Assembly: GCA_014843695.1 (NCBI GenBank)
Contig: CM026400.1
Location: forward strand, 41,059,295-41,123,294
DNA: 64,000 bases
DNA from: Archivesica marissinica
Lineage: Eukaryota > Mollusca > Bivalvia > Venerida > Vesicomyidae
Direction: 5' to 3'
The notes under the pieces are model-generated. The model saw nothing but the letters and a program-made list of their open reading frames with translations, did not search any database and was not told the origin of the DNA. Positions 19,456-32,800 of the stretch are shown here, piece by piece; the first letter of the stretch is position 1, and each line of letters opens with the position of its first letter. A program made the translations under genes and the position numbers.

Positions 19456-22400
19456 TGATCAATAACCGTGAGAAGGTCCAGTATAGGTTGAACTGTGTTT
19501 GAGTAGCAAGTACGGTGAGAAGGTCCAGTATAGGTTGAACTGTGTTTGAGTAGCAAGTACGGTGAGAAGGTCCAGTATAGGTTGAACTGTGTTTGAGTAG
19601 CAAGTACGGTGAGAAGGTCCAGTATAGGTTGAACTGTGTTTGAGTAGCAAGTACGGTGAGAAGGTCCAGTATAGGTTGAACTGTGTTTGAGTAGCAAGTA
19701 CGGTGAGAAGGTCCAGTATAGGTTGAACTGTATTTGAGTAGCAAGTACGGTGAGAAGGTCCAGTATAGGTTGAACTGTGTTTGAGTAGCAAGTACGGTGA
19801 GAAGGTCCAGTATAGGTTGAACTGTGTTTGAGTAGCAAGTACGGTGAGAAGGTCCAGTATAGGTTGAACTGTGTTTGAGTAGCAAGTACGGTGAGAAGGT
19901 CCAGTATAGGTTGAACTGTGTTTGAGTAGCAAGTACGGTGAGAAGGTCCAGTATAGGTTGAACTGTGTTTGAGTAGCAAGTACGGTGAGAAGGTCCAGTA
20001 TAGGTTGAACTGTGTTTGAGTAGCAAGTACGGTGAGAAGGTCCAGTATAGGTTGAACTGTGTTTGAGTAGCAAGTACGGTGAGAAGGTCCAGTATAGGTT
20101 GAACTGTATTTGAGTAGCAAGTACGGTGAGAAGGTCCAGTATAGTTTGAACTGTGTTTGAGAAACAAGTACGGTGAGAAGGTCCAGTATAGGTTGAACTG
20201 TGTTTGAGTAGCAAGTACGGTGAGAAGGTCCAGTATAGTTTGAACTGTGCTTGAGTAGCAAGTACGGTGAGAAGGTCCAGTATAGGTTGAACTGTGTTTG
20301 AGTAGCAAGTACGGTGAGAAGGTCCAGTATAGGTTGAACTGTATTTGAGTAGCAAGTACGGTGAGAAGGTCCAGTATAGGTTGAACTGTGTTTGAGTAGC
20401 AAGCACGGTGAGAAGGTCCAGTATAGGTTGAACTGTGTTTGAGTAGCAAGTACGGTGAGAAGGTCCAGTATAGGTTGAACTGTATTTGAGAAACAAGTAC
20501 GGTGAGAAGGTCCAGTATAGTTTGAACTGTGTTTGAGTAGCAAGTACGGTGAGAAGGTCCAGTATAGGTTGAACTGTGTTTGAGTAGCAAGTACGGTGAG
20601 AAGGTCCAGTATAGGTTGACCTGTGTTTGAGTAGCAAGTACGGTGAGAAGGTCCAGTATAGTTTGAACTGTGTTTGAGTAGCAAGTACGGTGAGAAGGTC
20701 CAGTATAGGTTGAACTGTATTTGAGAAACAAGTACGGTGAGAAGGTCCAGTATAGGTTGACCTGTGTTTGAGTAGCAAGTACGGTGAGAAGGTCCAGTAT
20801 AGGTTGACCTGTGTTTGAGTAGCAAGTACGGTGAGAAGGTCCAGTATAGGTTGAACTGTGTTTGAGTAGCAAGTACGGTGAGAAGGTCCAGTATAGGTTG
20901 ACCTGTGTTTGAGTAGCAAGTACGGTGAGAAGGTCCAGTATAGGTTGAACTGTGTTTGAGTAGCAAGTACGGTGAGAAGGTCCAGTATAGGTTGAACTGT
21001 GTTTGAGAAACAAGTACGGTGAGAAGGTCCAGTATAGGTTGAACTGTGTTTGAGTAGCAAGTACGGTGAGAAGGTCCAGTATAGTTTGAACTGTATTTGA
21101 GAAACAAGTACGGTGAGAAGGTCCAGTATAGTTTGAACTGTATTTGAGAAACAAGTACGGTGAGAAGGTCCAGTATAGTTTGAACTGTATTTGAGAAACA
21201 AGTACGGTGAGAAGGTCCAGTATAGTTTGAACTGTATTTGAGAAACAAGTACGGTGAGAAGGTCCAGTATAGTTTGAACTGTATTTGAGTAGCAAGTACG
21301 GTGAGAAGGTCCAGTATAGGTTGAACTGTATTTGAGAAACAAGTACGGTGAGAAGGTCCAGTATAGTTTGAACTGTATTTGAGAAACAAGTACGGTGAGA
21401 AGGTCCAGTATAGTTTGAACTGTATTTGAGAAACAAGTACGGTGAGAAGGTCCAGTATAGTTTGAACTGTGTTTGAGTAGCAAGTACGGTGAGAAGGTCC
21501 AGTATAGGTTGAACTGTGTTTGAGTAGCAAGTACGGTGAGAAGGTCCAGTATAGGTTGACCTGTGTTTGAGAAACAAGTACGGTGAGAAGGTCCAGTATA
21601 GGTTGAACTGTGTTTGAGTAGCAAGTACGGTGAGAAGGTCCAGTATAGGTTGAACTGTGTTTGAGTAGCAAGTACGGTGAGAAGGTCCAGTATAGGTTGA
21701 ACTGTGTTTGAGTAGCAAGTACGGTGAGAAGGTCCAGTATAGGTTGAACTGTGTTTGAGTAGCAAGTACGGTGAGAAGGTCCAGTATAGGTTGAACTGTG
21801 TTTGAGTAGCAAGTACGGTGAGAAGGTCCAGTATAGGTTGAACTGTATTTGAGTAGCAAGTACGGTGAGAAGGTCCAGTATAGTTTGAACTGTGTTTGAG
21901 AAACAAGTACGGTGAGAAGGTCCAGTATAGGTTGAACTGTGTTTGAGTAGCAAGTACGGTGAGAAGGTCCAGTATAGGTTGAACTGTGTTTGAGTAGCAA
22001 GTACGGTGAGAAGGTCCAGTATAGGTTGAACTGTGTTTGAGTAGCAAGTACGGTGAGAAGGTCCAGTATAGGTTGAACTGTATTTGAGTAGCAAGTACGG
22101 TGAGAAGGTCCAGTATAGGTTGAACTGTGTTTGAGTAGCAAGTACGGTGAGAAGGTCCAGTATAGGTTGAACTGTGTTTGAGTAGCAAGTACGGTGAGAA
22201 GGTCCAGTATAGGTTGAACTGTGTTTGAGTAGCAAGTACGGTGAGAAGGTCCAGTATAGGTTGAACTGTGTTTGAGTAGCAAGTACGGTGAGAAGGTCCA
22301 GTATAGGTTGAACTGTGTTTGAGTAGCAAGTACGGTGAGAAGGTCCAGTATAGGTTGAACTGTGTTTGAGTAGCAAGTACGGTGAGAAGGTCCAGTATAG

Positions 22401-25400
22401 GTTGAACTGTGTTTGAGAAACAAGTACGGTGAGAAGGTCCAGTATAGGTTGAACTGTGTTTGAGTAGCAAGTACGGTGAGAAGGTCCAGTATAGTTTGAA
22501 CTGTATTTGAGAAACAAGTACGGTGAGAAGGTCCAGTATAGTTTGAACTGTATTTGAGAAACAAGTACGGTGAGAAGGTCCAGTATAGTTTGAACTGTAT
22601 TTGAGAAACAAGTACGGTGAGAAGGTCCAGTATAGTTTGAACTGTATTTGAGAAACAAGTACGGTGAGAAGGTCCAGTATAGTTTGAACTGTATTTGAGT
22701 AGCAAGTACGGTGAGAAGGTCCAGTATAGGTTGAACTGTATTTGAGAAACAAGTACGGTGAGAAGGTCCAGTATAGTTTGAACTGTATTTGAGAAACAAG
22801 TACGGTGAGAAGGTCCAGTATAGTTTGAACTGTATTTGAGAAACAAGTACGGTGAGAAGGTCCAGTATAGTTTGAACTGTGTTTGAGTAGCAAGTACGGT
22901 GAGAAGGTCCAGTATAGGTTGAACTGTGTTTGAGTAGCAAGTACGGTGAGAAGGTCCAGTATAGGTTGAACTGTGTTTGAGAAACAAGTACGGTGAGAAG
23001 GTCCAGTATAGGTTGAACTGTGTTTGAGTAGCAAGTACGGTGAGAAGGTCCAGTATAGGTTGAACTGTGTTTGAGTAGCAAGTACGGTGAGAAGGTCCAG
23101 TATAGGTTGAACTGTGTTTGAGTAGCAAGTACGGTGAGAAGGTCCAGTATAGGTTGAACTGTGTTTGAGTAGCAAGTACGGTGAGAAGGTCCAGTATAGG
23201 TTGAACTGTGTTTGAGTAGCAAGTACGGTGAGAAGGTCCAGTATAGGTTGAACTGTGTTTGAGTAGCAAGTACGGTGAGAAGGTCCAGTATAGTTTGAAC
23301 TGTGTTTGAGAAACAAGTACGGTGAGAAGGTCCAGTATAGGTTGAACTGTGTTTGAGTAGCAAGTACGGTGAGAAGGTCCAGTATAGGTTGAACTGTGTT
23401 TGAGTAGCAAGTACGGTGAGAAGGTCCAGTATAGGTTGAACTGTGTTTGAGTAGCAAGTACGGTGAGAAGGTCCAGTATAGGTTGAACTGTGTTTGAGTA
23501 GCAAGTACGGTGAGAAGGTCCAGTATAGGTTGAACTGTGTTTGAGTAGCAAGTACGGTGAGAAGGTCCAGTATAGGTTGAACTGTGTTTGAGTAGCAAGT
23601 ACGGTGAGAAGGTCCAGTATAGGTTGAACTGTGTTTGAGTAGCAAGTACGGTGAGAAGGTCCAGTATAGGTTGAACTGTGTTTGAGTAGCAAGTACGGTG
23701 AGAAGGTCCAGTATAGGTTGAACTGTATTTGAGAAGCAAGTACGGTGAGAAGGTCCAGTATAGGTTGAACTGTATTTGAGAAACAAGTACGGTGAGAAGG
23801 TCCAGTATAGGTTGAACTGTGTTTGAGTAGCAAGTACGGTGAGAAGGTCCAGTATAGGTTGAACTGTGTTTGAGTAGCAAGTACGGTGAGAAGGTCCAGT
23901 ATAGGTTGAACTGTGTTTGAGAAGCAAGTACGGTGAGAAGGTCCAGTATAGGTTGAACTGTATTTGAGAACAAGTACGGTGAGAAGGTCCAGTATAGGTT
24001 GAACTGTATTTGAGAAACAAGTACGGTGAGAAGGTCCAGTATAGGTTGAACTGTGTTTGAGAAGCAAGTACGGTGAGAAGGTCCAGTATAGGTTGAACTG
24101 TATTTGAGAAACAAGTACGGTGAGAAGGTCCAGTATAGGTTGAACTGTATTTGAGAAACAAGTACGGTGAGAAGGTCCAGTATAGTTGAACTGTATTTGA
24201 GAAACAAGTACGGTGAGAAGGTCCAGTATAGTTTGACTGTTTGAGACAAGTACGGTGAGAGGTCCAGTATAGTGAACTGTGTTTGAGTAAAGTACGGTGA
24301 GAAGGTCCAGTATAGGTTGAACTGTGTTTGAGTAGCAAGTACGGTGAGAAGGTCCAGTATAGGTTGAACTGTGTTTGAGAAACAAGTACGGTGAGAAGGT
24401 CCAGTATAGGTTGAACTGTATTTGAGAAACAAGTACGGTGAGAAGGTCCAGTATAGGTTGAACTGTGTTTGAGAAGCAAGTACGGTGAGAAGGTCCAGTA
24501 TAGGTTGAACTGTGTTTGAGTAGCAAGTACGGTGAGAAGGTCCAGTATAGGTTGAACTGTATTTGAGAAACAAGTACGGTGAGAAGGTCCAGTATAGGTT
24601 GAACTGTATTTGAGAAGCAAGTACGGTGAGAAGGTCCAGTATAGTTTGAACTGTATTTGAGAAACAAGTACGGTGAGAAGGTCCAGTATAGGTTGAACTG
24701 TATTTGAGAAACAAGTACGGTGAGAAGGTCCAGTATAGGTTGAACTGTATTTGAGAAACAAGTACGGTGAGAAGGTCCAGTATAGGTTGAACTGTGTTTG
24801 AGTAGCAAGTACGGTGAGAAGGTCCAGTATAGGTTGAACTGTATTTGAGAAACAAGTACGGTGAGAAGGTCCAGTATAGGTTGAACTGTGTTTGAGTAGC
24901 AAGTACGGTGAGAAGGTCCAGTATAGTTTGAACTGTGTTTGAGAAACAAGTACGGTGAGAAGGTCCAGTATAGTTTGAACTGTATTTGAGAAACAAGTAC
25001 GGTGAGAAGGTCCAGTATAGTTTGAACTGTATTTGAGAAACAAGTACGGTGAGAAGGTCCAGTATAGTTTGAACTGTATTTGAGAAACAAGTACGGTGAG
25101 AAGGTCCAGTATAGTTTGAACTGTATTTGAGTAGCAAGTACGGTGAGAAGGTCCAGTATAGGTTGAACTGTGTTTGAGTAGCAAGTACGGTGAGAAGGTC
25201 CAGTATAGGTTGAACTGTATTTGAGTAGCAAGTACGGTGAGAAGGTCCAGTATAGTTTGAACTGTATTTGAGAAACAAGTACGGTGAGAAGGTCCAGTAT
25301 AGGTTGAACTGTATTTGAGAAACAAGTACGGTGAGAAGGTCCAGTATAGGTTGAACTGTGTTTGAGTAGCAAGTACGGTGAGAAGGTCCAGTATAGGTTG

Positions 25401-26155
25401 AACTGTATTTGAGAAACAAGTACGGTGAGAAGGTCCAGTATAGGTTGAACTGTATTTGAGAAACAAGTACGGTGAGAAGGTCCAGTATAGGTTGAACTGT
25501 ATTTGAGAAACAAGTACGGTGAGAAGGTCCAGTATAGGTTGAACTGTTTGAGACAAGTACGGTGAGAAGGTCCAGTATAGGTTGAACTGTGTTTGAGTAG
25601 CAAGTACGGTGAGAAGGTCCAGTATAGGTTGAACTGTATTTGAGAAACAAGTACGGTGAGAAGATCCAGTATAGTTTGAACTGTGTTTGAGTAGCAAGTA
25701 CGGTGAGAAGGTCCAGTATAGTTTGAACTGTGTTTGAGAAACAAGTACGGTGAGAAGTCCAGTATAGTTTGAACTGTGTTTGAGTAGCAAGTACGGTGAG
25801 AAGGTCCAGTATAGTTGAACTGTTTTGAGAAACAAGTACGGTGAGAAGTGTTGGGTGTTTGAGAAAGTACGGTGAGAGGTCTAGTATAGTTTGAACTGTA
25901 TTTGAGAAACAAGTACGGTGAGAAGATCCAGTATAGTTTGAACTGTGTTTGAGTAGCAAGTACGGTGAGAAGGTCCAGTATAGTTTGACCTGTGTTTGAG
26001 AAACAAGTACGGTGAGAAGGTCCAGTATAGTTTGAACTGTGTTTGAGAAGCAAGTACGGTGAGAAGGTCCAGTATAGTTTGAACTGTGTTTGAGAAACAA
26101 GTACGATGAGAAGGTCCAGTATAGTTTGAACTGTGTTTGAGAAACAAGTACTGTG
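19456..26155. repeat. 47-bp satellite array, ~142 monomers, with higher-order repeats
   Basis: Monomer: CGGTGAGAAGGTCCAGTATA, G(G/T)TTGAACTGT, (G/A)TTTGAG, TAGC or AAAC, AAGTA. Two monomer classes (TAGCAAGTA and AAACAAGTA endings) are arranged in long ordered blocks. The block beginning GTACGGTGAG at 21,061 recurs at 22,471, exactly 1,410 bp or 30 monomers later. The minus strand is stop-free in all three phases, giving overlapping 2,131- to 2,237-codon ORFs; these are repeat translations. Monomers near 24,183-24,300 and 25,755-25,880 are ragged. Confidence 0.97.
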
Positions 26156-26275
26156 ATAGACATGTTACAAATGATTGTCGGTGAACACGGAGCATAACAA
26201 CACTAATAACCATTAGATAGTAAGACATAATCCGCTGATATGTTAATGTGCAAATACACAACCTAGAACAAGTAG

Positions 26276-26520
26276 GCTGTCCGATTAGCGCAGTGGTTAG
26301 CGCACTCGCTTCTCATCAATGCAACCCAGGTTCGATCCTCGGACCGGGAATTATGTGAGATGGTACGGTGATCGCCAGATCTGACAGGTGTGTTTTTCTC
26401 CAGGTATTCCGGTTTCCTCCCACTCGAATGATCACATTTACGCGTTCATCCGCATCAACAAGAGTGATTAATATAAGTTGTTAGAGCTTGCTTCGCAATC
26501 ATGGTAAAATAAATAAAGTT
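26276..26520 (+). mobile_element. SINE-C (tRNA-derived), full copy
   Basis: Head GGCTGTCCGATTAGCGCAGT, GGTTAGCGCACTCGCTTCTC with B box CAGGTTCGATCCTCGG. Body TACGGTGATCGCCAG, CTGACAGGTGTG, CAGGTATTCCGGTTTCCTCC, TTACGCGTTCATCCGC. 3' end GAGTGATTAATATAAGTTG, TTCGCAATCATGG and AAATAAATAAAG. The TCC..GTA(C/T)TCCGG core is one I associate with molluscan and other invertebrate SINEs. Confidence 0.9.
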
Positions 26521-26898
26521 TATAACTTTAGATGTAACCACTGTCTAATAATCCAGTAAATGTGCACTTTGACTTAGCAACATAATTTTCATCAGTGCAA
26601 TGCATTTCATTGAAGTATCTAACACGACGTACAACACGTCCCGGAGAATTCTACCACGCAATGACCTAAATTGCATAAATCCAAGATGGCCGCCATGTTT
26701 CCAAAATAAGTCGACATTCTAAATGCGTTATTGCATAATTATGTATTTTATTTTTTCGTGAATAGAGTCTGTTATCATATTGTTATTATAGTGTATATTT
26801 GTGGACAGATTATTTACATACAAGAACAGCGTCACTAACATATAATCGCTGACATATAATCGCTGACATATAATCGCTGACATATAAGGACAATACGT
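26521..26898. other. Spacer with left flanking repeat of the 64-bp satellite
   Basis: Unique AT-rich DNA. At 26,781-26,838 a segment (TGTTATTATAGTGTATATTT ... TTTACATACAAGAACAGCG) is duplicated at 36,215-36,271 beyond the 64-bp array. Next to it, ATATAATCGCTGAC is repeated three times (26,840-26,885). Confidence 0.75.
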
Positions 26899-29800
26899 CC
26901 CTATAAGGAACCACTGTTGGTAGAACTATGGGGACATACCCAGCCCACATCATACACCCCAGCATTATAAGGAACCACTGTTGGTAGAACTATGGGGACA
27001 TACACAGACCACATCATATACCCCAGCATTATAAGGAACCACTGTTGGTAGAACTATGGGGACATACCCAGCCCACACCATATACCCCAGCATTATAAGG
27101 AACCACTGTTGGTAGAACTATGGGGACATACCCAGCCCACATCATACACCCCAGCATTATAAGGAACCACTGTTGGTAGAACTATGGGGACATACCCAGC
27201 CCACATCATACACCCCAGCATTATAAGGAACCACTGTTGGTAGAACTATGGGGACATACCCAGCCCACATCATACACCCCAGCATTATAAGGAACCACTG
27301 TTGGTAGAACTATGGGGACATACCCAGCCCACATCATACACCCCAGCATTATAAGGAACCACTGTTGGTAGAACTATGGGGACATACCCAGCCCACATCA
27401 TACACCCCAGCATTATAAGGAAACACTGTTGGTAGAACTATGGGGTCATACACAGACCACACCATATACCCCAGCATTATAAGGAAACACTGTTGGTAGA
27501 ACTATGGGGACATACCCAGCCCACATCATACACCCCAGCATTATAAGGAACCACTGTTGGTAGAACTATGGGGACATACCCAGCCCACATCATACACCCC
27601 AGCATTATAAGGAACCACTGTTGGTAGAACTATGGGGACATACACAGACCACACCATATACCCCAGCATTATAAGGAAACACTGTTGGTAGAACTATGGG
27701 GACATACCCAGCCCACATCATACACCCCAGCATTATAAGGAACCACTGTTGGTAGAACTATGGGGACATACCCAGCCCACATCATACACCCCAGCATTAT
27801 AAGGAACCACTGTTGGTAGAACTATGGGGACATACCCAGCCCACATCATACACCCCAGCATTATAAGGAACCACTGTTGGTAGAACTATGGGGACATACC
27901 CAGCCCACATCATACACCCCAGCATTATAAGGAACCACTGTTGGTAGAACTATGGGGACATACACAGACCACATCATACACCCCAGCATTATAAGGAACC
28001 ACTGTTGGTAGAACTATGGGGACATACCCAGCCCACATCATACACCCCAGCATTATAAGGTACCACTGTTGGTAGAACTATGGGGACATACACAGCCACA
28101 TCATACACCCCAGCATTATAAGGAACCACTGTTGGTAGAACTATGGGGACATACCAGCCCACATCATACACCCCAGCATTATAAGGAACCACTGTTGGTA
28201 GAACTATGGGGACATACCCAGCCCACATCATACACCCCAGCATTATAAGGAACCACTGTTGGTAGAACTATGGGGCATACACAGACCACACCATATACCC
28301 CAGCATTATAAGGAACCACTGTTGGTAGAACTATGGGGACATACCCAGCCCACATCATACACCCCAGCATTATAAGGAACCACTGTTGGTAGAACTATGG
28401 GGACATACCCAGCCCACATCATACACCCCAGCATTATAAGGAACCACTGTTGGTAGAACTATGGGGACATACCCAGCCCACATCATACACCCCAGCATTA
28501 TAAGGAAACACTGTTTGTAGTACTATGGGGACATACCCAGCCCACATCATACACCCCAGCATTATAAGGAACCACTGTTGGTAGAACTATGGGGACATAC
28601 ACAGCCCACATCATACACCCCAGCATTATAAGGAACCACTGTTGGTAGAACTATGGGGACATACACAGACCACACCATATACCCCAGCATTATAAGGAAC
28701 CACTGTTGGTAGAACTATGGGGACATACCCAGCCCACATCATATACCCCAGCATTATAAGGAAACACTGTTGGTAGAACTATGGGGACATACCCAGCCCA
28801 CATCATACACCCCAGCATTATAAGGAACCACTGTTGGTAGAACTATGGGGACATACACAGACCACACCATATACCCCAGCATTATAAGGAACCACTGTTG
28901 GTAGAACTATGGGGACATACCCAGCCCACATCATACACCCCAGCATTATAAGGAACCACTGTTGGTAGAACTATGGGGACATACACAGAACACACCATAT
29001 ACCCCAGCATTATAAGGAACCACTGTTGGTAAAACTATGGGGACATACCCAGCCCACATTATACACCCCAGCATTATAAGGAACCACTGTTGGTAGAACT
29101 ATGGGGTCATACACAGACCACACCATATACCCCAGCATTATAAGGAAACACTGTTGGTAGAACTATGGGGACATACACAGACCACACCATATACCCTAGC
29201 ATTATAAGAAAACACTGTTGGTAGAACTATGGGGACATACACAGACCACACCATATACCCCAGCATTATAAGGAACAACTGTTGGTAGAACTATGGGGAC
29301 ATACACAGACCACACCATATACACCAGCATTATAAGGAACCACTGTTGGTAGAACTATGGGGACATACACAGACCACATCATACACCCCAGCATTATAAG
29401 GAACCACTGTTGGTAGAACTATGGGGACATACACAGACCACACCATATACCCCAGCATTATAAGGAACAACTGTTGGTAGAACTATGGGGACATACACAG
29501 ACCACACCATATACCCCAGCATTATAAGGAACCACTGTTGGTAGAACTATGGGGACATACACAGACCACACCATATACCCCAGCATTATAAGGAACCACT
29601 GTTGGTAGAACTATGGGGACATACCCAGCCCACATCATACACCCCAGCATTATAAGGAAACACTGTTGGTAGAACTATGGGGTCATACACAGACCACACC
29701 ATATACCCCAGCATTATAAGGAAACACTGTTGGTAGAACTATGGGGACATACACAGACCACATCATACACCCCAGCATTATAAGGAACCACTGTTGGTAG

Positions 29801-32800
29801 AACTATGGGGACATACCCAGCCCACATCATACACCCCAGCATTATAAGGAACCACTGTTGGTAGAACTATGGGGACATACACAGAACACACCATATACCC
29901 CAGCATTATAAGGAAACACTGTTGGTAGAACTATGGGGACATACCCAGCCCACATCATACACCCCAGCATTATAAGGAACCACTGTTGGTAGAACTATGG
30001 GGACATACCCAGCCCACATCATACACCCCAGCATTATAAGGAACCACTGTTGGTAGAACTATGGGGACATACCCAGCCCACATCATACACCCCAGCATTA
30101 TAAGGTACCACTGTTGGTAGAACTATGGGGACGTACCCAGCCCACATCATACACCCCAGCATTATAAGGAACCACTGTTGGTAGAACTATGGGGACATAC
30201 ACAGACCACATCATACACCCCAGCATTATAAGGAACCACTGTTGGTAGAACTATGGGGACATACACAGCCCACATCATACACCCCAGCATTATAAGGTAC
30301 CACTGTTGGTAGAACTATGGGGACATACACAGCCCACATCATACACCCCAGCATTATAAGGAACCACTGTTGGTAGAACTATGGGGACATACCCAGCCCA
30401 CATCATACACCCCAGCATTATAAGGAACCACTGTTGGTAGAACTATGGGGGCATACACAGACCACACCATATACCCCAGCATTATAAGGTACCACTGTTG
30501 GTAGAACTATGGGGACATACCCAGCCCACATCATACACCCCAGCATTATAAGGAACCACTGTTGGTAGAACTATGGGGACATACCCAGCCCACATCATAC
30601 ACCCCAGCATTATAAGGAACCACTGTTGGTAGAACTATGGGGACATACCCAGCCCACATCATACACCCCAGCATTATAAGGAAACACTGTTTGTAGTACT
30701 ATGGGGACATACCCAGCCCACATCATACACCCCAGCATTATAAGGAACCTCTGTTGGTAGAACTATGGGGACATACACAGCCCACATCATACACCCCAGC
30801 ATTATAAGGAACCACTGTTGGTAGAACTATGGGGACATACACAGACCACACCATATACCCCAGCATTATAAGGAACCACTGTTGGTAGAACTATGGGGAC
30901 ATACCCAGCCCACATCATATACCCCAGCATTATAAGGAAACACTGTTGGTAGAACTATGGGGACATACCCAGCCCACATCATACACCCCAGCATTATAAG
31001 GAACCACTGTTGGTAGAACTATGGGGACATACCCAGCCCACATCATACACCCCAGCATTATAAGGAACCACTGTTGGTAGAACTATGGGGACATACCCAG
31101 CCCACATCATACACCCCAGCATTATAAGGAACCACTGTTGGTAGAACTATTGGGACATACACAGACCACACCATACACCCCAGCATTATAAGGAACCACT
31201 GTTGGTAGAACTATTGGGACATACCCAGCCCACATCATACACCCCAGCATTATAAGGAACCACTGTTGGTAGAACTATGGGGACATACACAGAACACACC
31301 ATATACCCCAGCATTATAAGGAACCACTGTTGGTAGAACTATGGGGACATACCCAGCCCACATCATATACCCCAGCATTATAAGGAAACACTGTTGGTAG
31401 AACTATGGGGACATACCCAGCCCACATCATACACCCCAGCATTATAAGGAACCACTGTTGGTAGAACTATGGGGACATACCCAGCCCACATCATACACCC
31501 CAGCATTATAAGGAACCACTGTTGGTAGAACTATTGGGACATACACAGACCACACCATACACCCCAGCATTATAAGGAACCACTGTTGGTAGAACTATTG
31601 GGACATACCCAGCCCACATCATACACCCCAGCATTATAAGGAACCACTGTTGGTAGAACTATGGGGACATACACAGAACACACCATATACCCCAGCATTA
31701 TAAGGAAACACTGTTGGTAGAACTATGGGGACATACCCAGCCCACATCATACACCCCAGCATTATAAGGAACCACTGTTGGTAGAACTATGGGGACATAC
31801 ACAGAACACACCATATACCCCAGCATTATAAGGAACCACTGTTGGTAGAACTATGGGGACATACCCAGCCCACATCATACACCCCAGCATTATAAGGAAC
31901 CACTGTTGGTAGAACTATGGGGACATACACAGAACACACCATATACCCCAGCATTATAAGGAAACACTGTTGGTAGAACTATGGGGACATACCCAGCCCA
32001 CATCATACACCCCAGCATTATAAGGAACCACTGTTGGTAGAACTATGGGGACATACACAGAACACACCATATACCCCAGCATTATAAGGAACCACTGTTG
32101 GTAAAACTATGGGGACATACCCAGCCCACATTATACACCCCAGCATTATAAGGAACCACTGTTGGTAGAACTATGGGGTCATACACAGACCACACCATAT
32201 ACCCCAGCATTATAAGGAAACACTGTTGGTAGAACTATGGGGACATACACAGACCACACCATATACCCTAGCATTATAAGAAAACACTGTTGGTAGAACT
32301 ATGGGGACATACACAGACCACACCATATACCCCAGCATTATAAGGAACAACTGTTGGTAGAACTATGGGGACATACACAGACCACACCATATACCCCAGC
32401 ATTATAAGGAACCACTGTTGGTAGAACTATGGGGACATACACAGACCTTGTTTGGTGTTGGACATCATACACCCCAGCATTATAAGGAACCACTGTTGGT
32501 AGAACTATGGGGACATACACAGACCACACCATATACCCCAGCATTATAAGGAACCACTGTTGGTAGAACTATGGGGACATACACAGACCACACCATATAC
32601 CCCAGCATTATAAGGAACCACTGTTGGTAGAACTATGGGGACATACACAGACCACACCATATACCCCAGCATTATAAGGAACCACTGTTGGTAGAACTAT
32701 GGGGACATACACAGACCACATCATATACCCCAGCATTATAAGGAACCACTGTTGGTAGAACTATGGGGACATACACAGACCACACCATATACCCCAGCAT

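Noticed and set aside
19340..26163. Three antisense ORFs of 2,131 to 2,237 codons
   Set aside because: Translations of the 47-bp satellite in three phases, extending into the 50-bp array. Not proteins on present evidence.
26276..26350. Functional tRNA gene
   Set aside because: A and B boxes are present, but the same head recurs with a SINE body and tail in several copies, and the cloverleaf is degenerate. The same reasoning applies to the heads at 13,301, 15,135, 16,691, 37,785 and 58,648.
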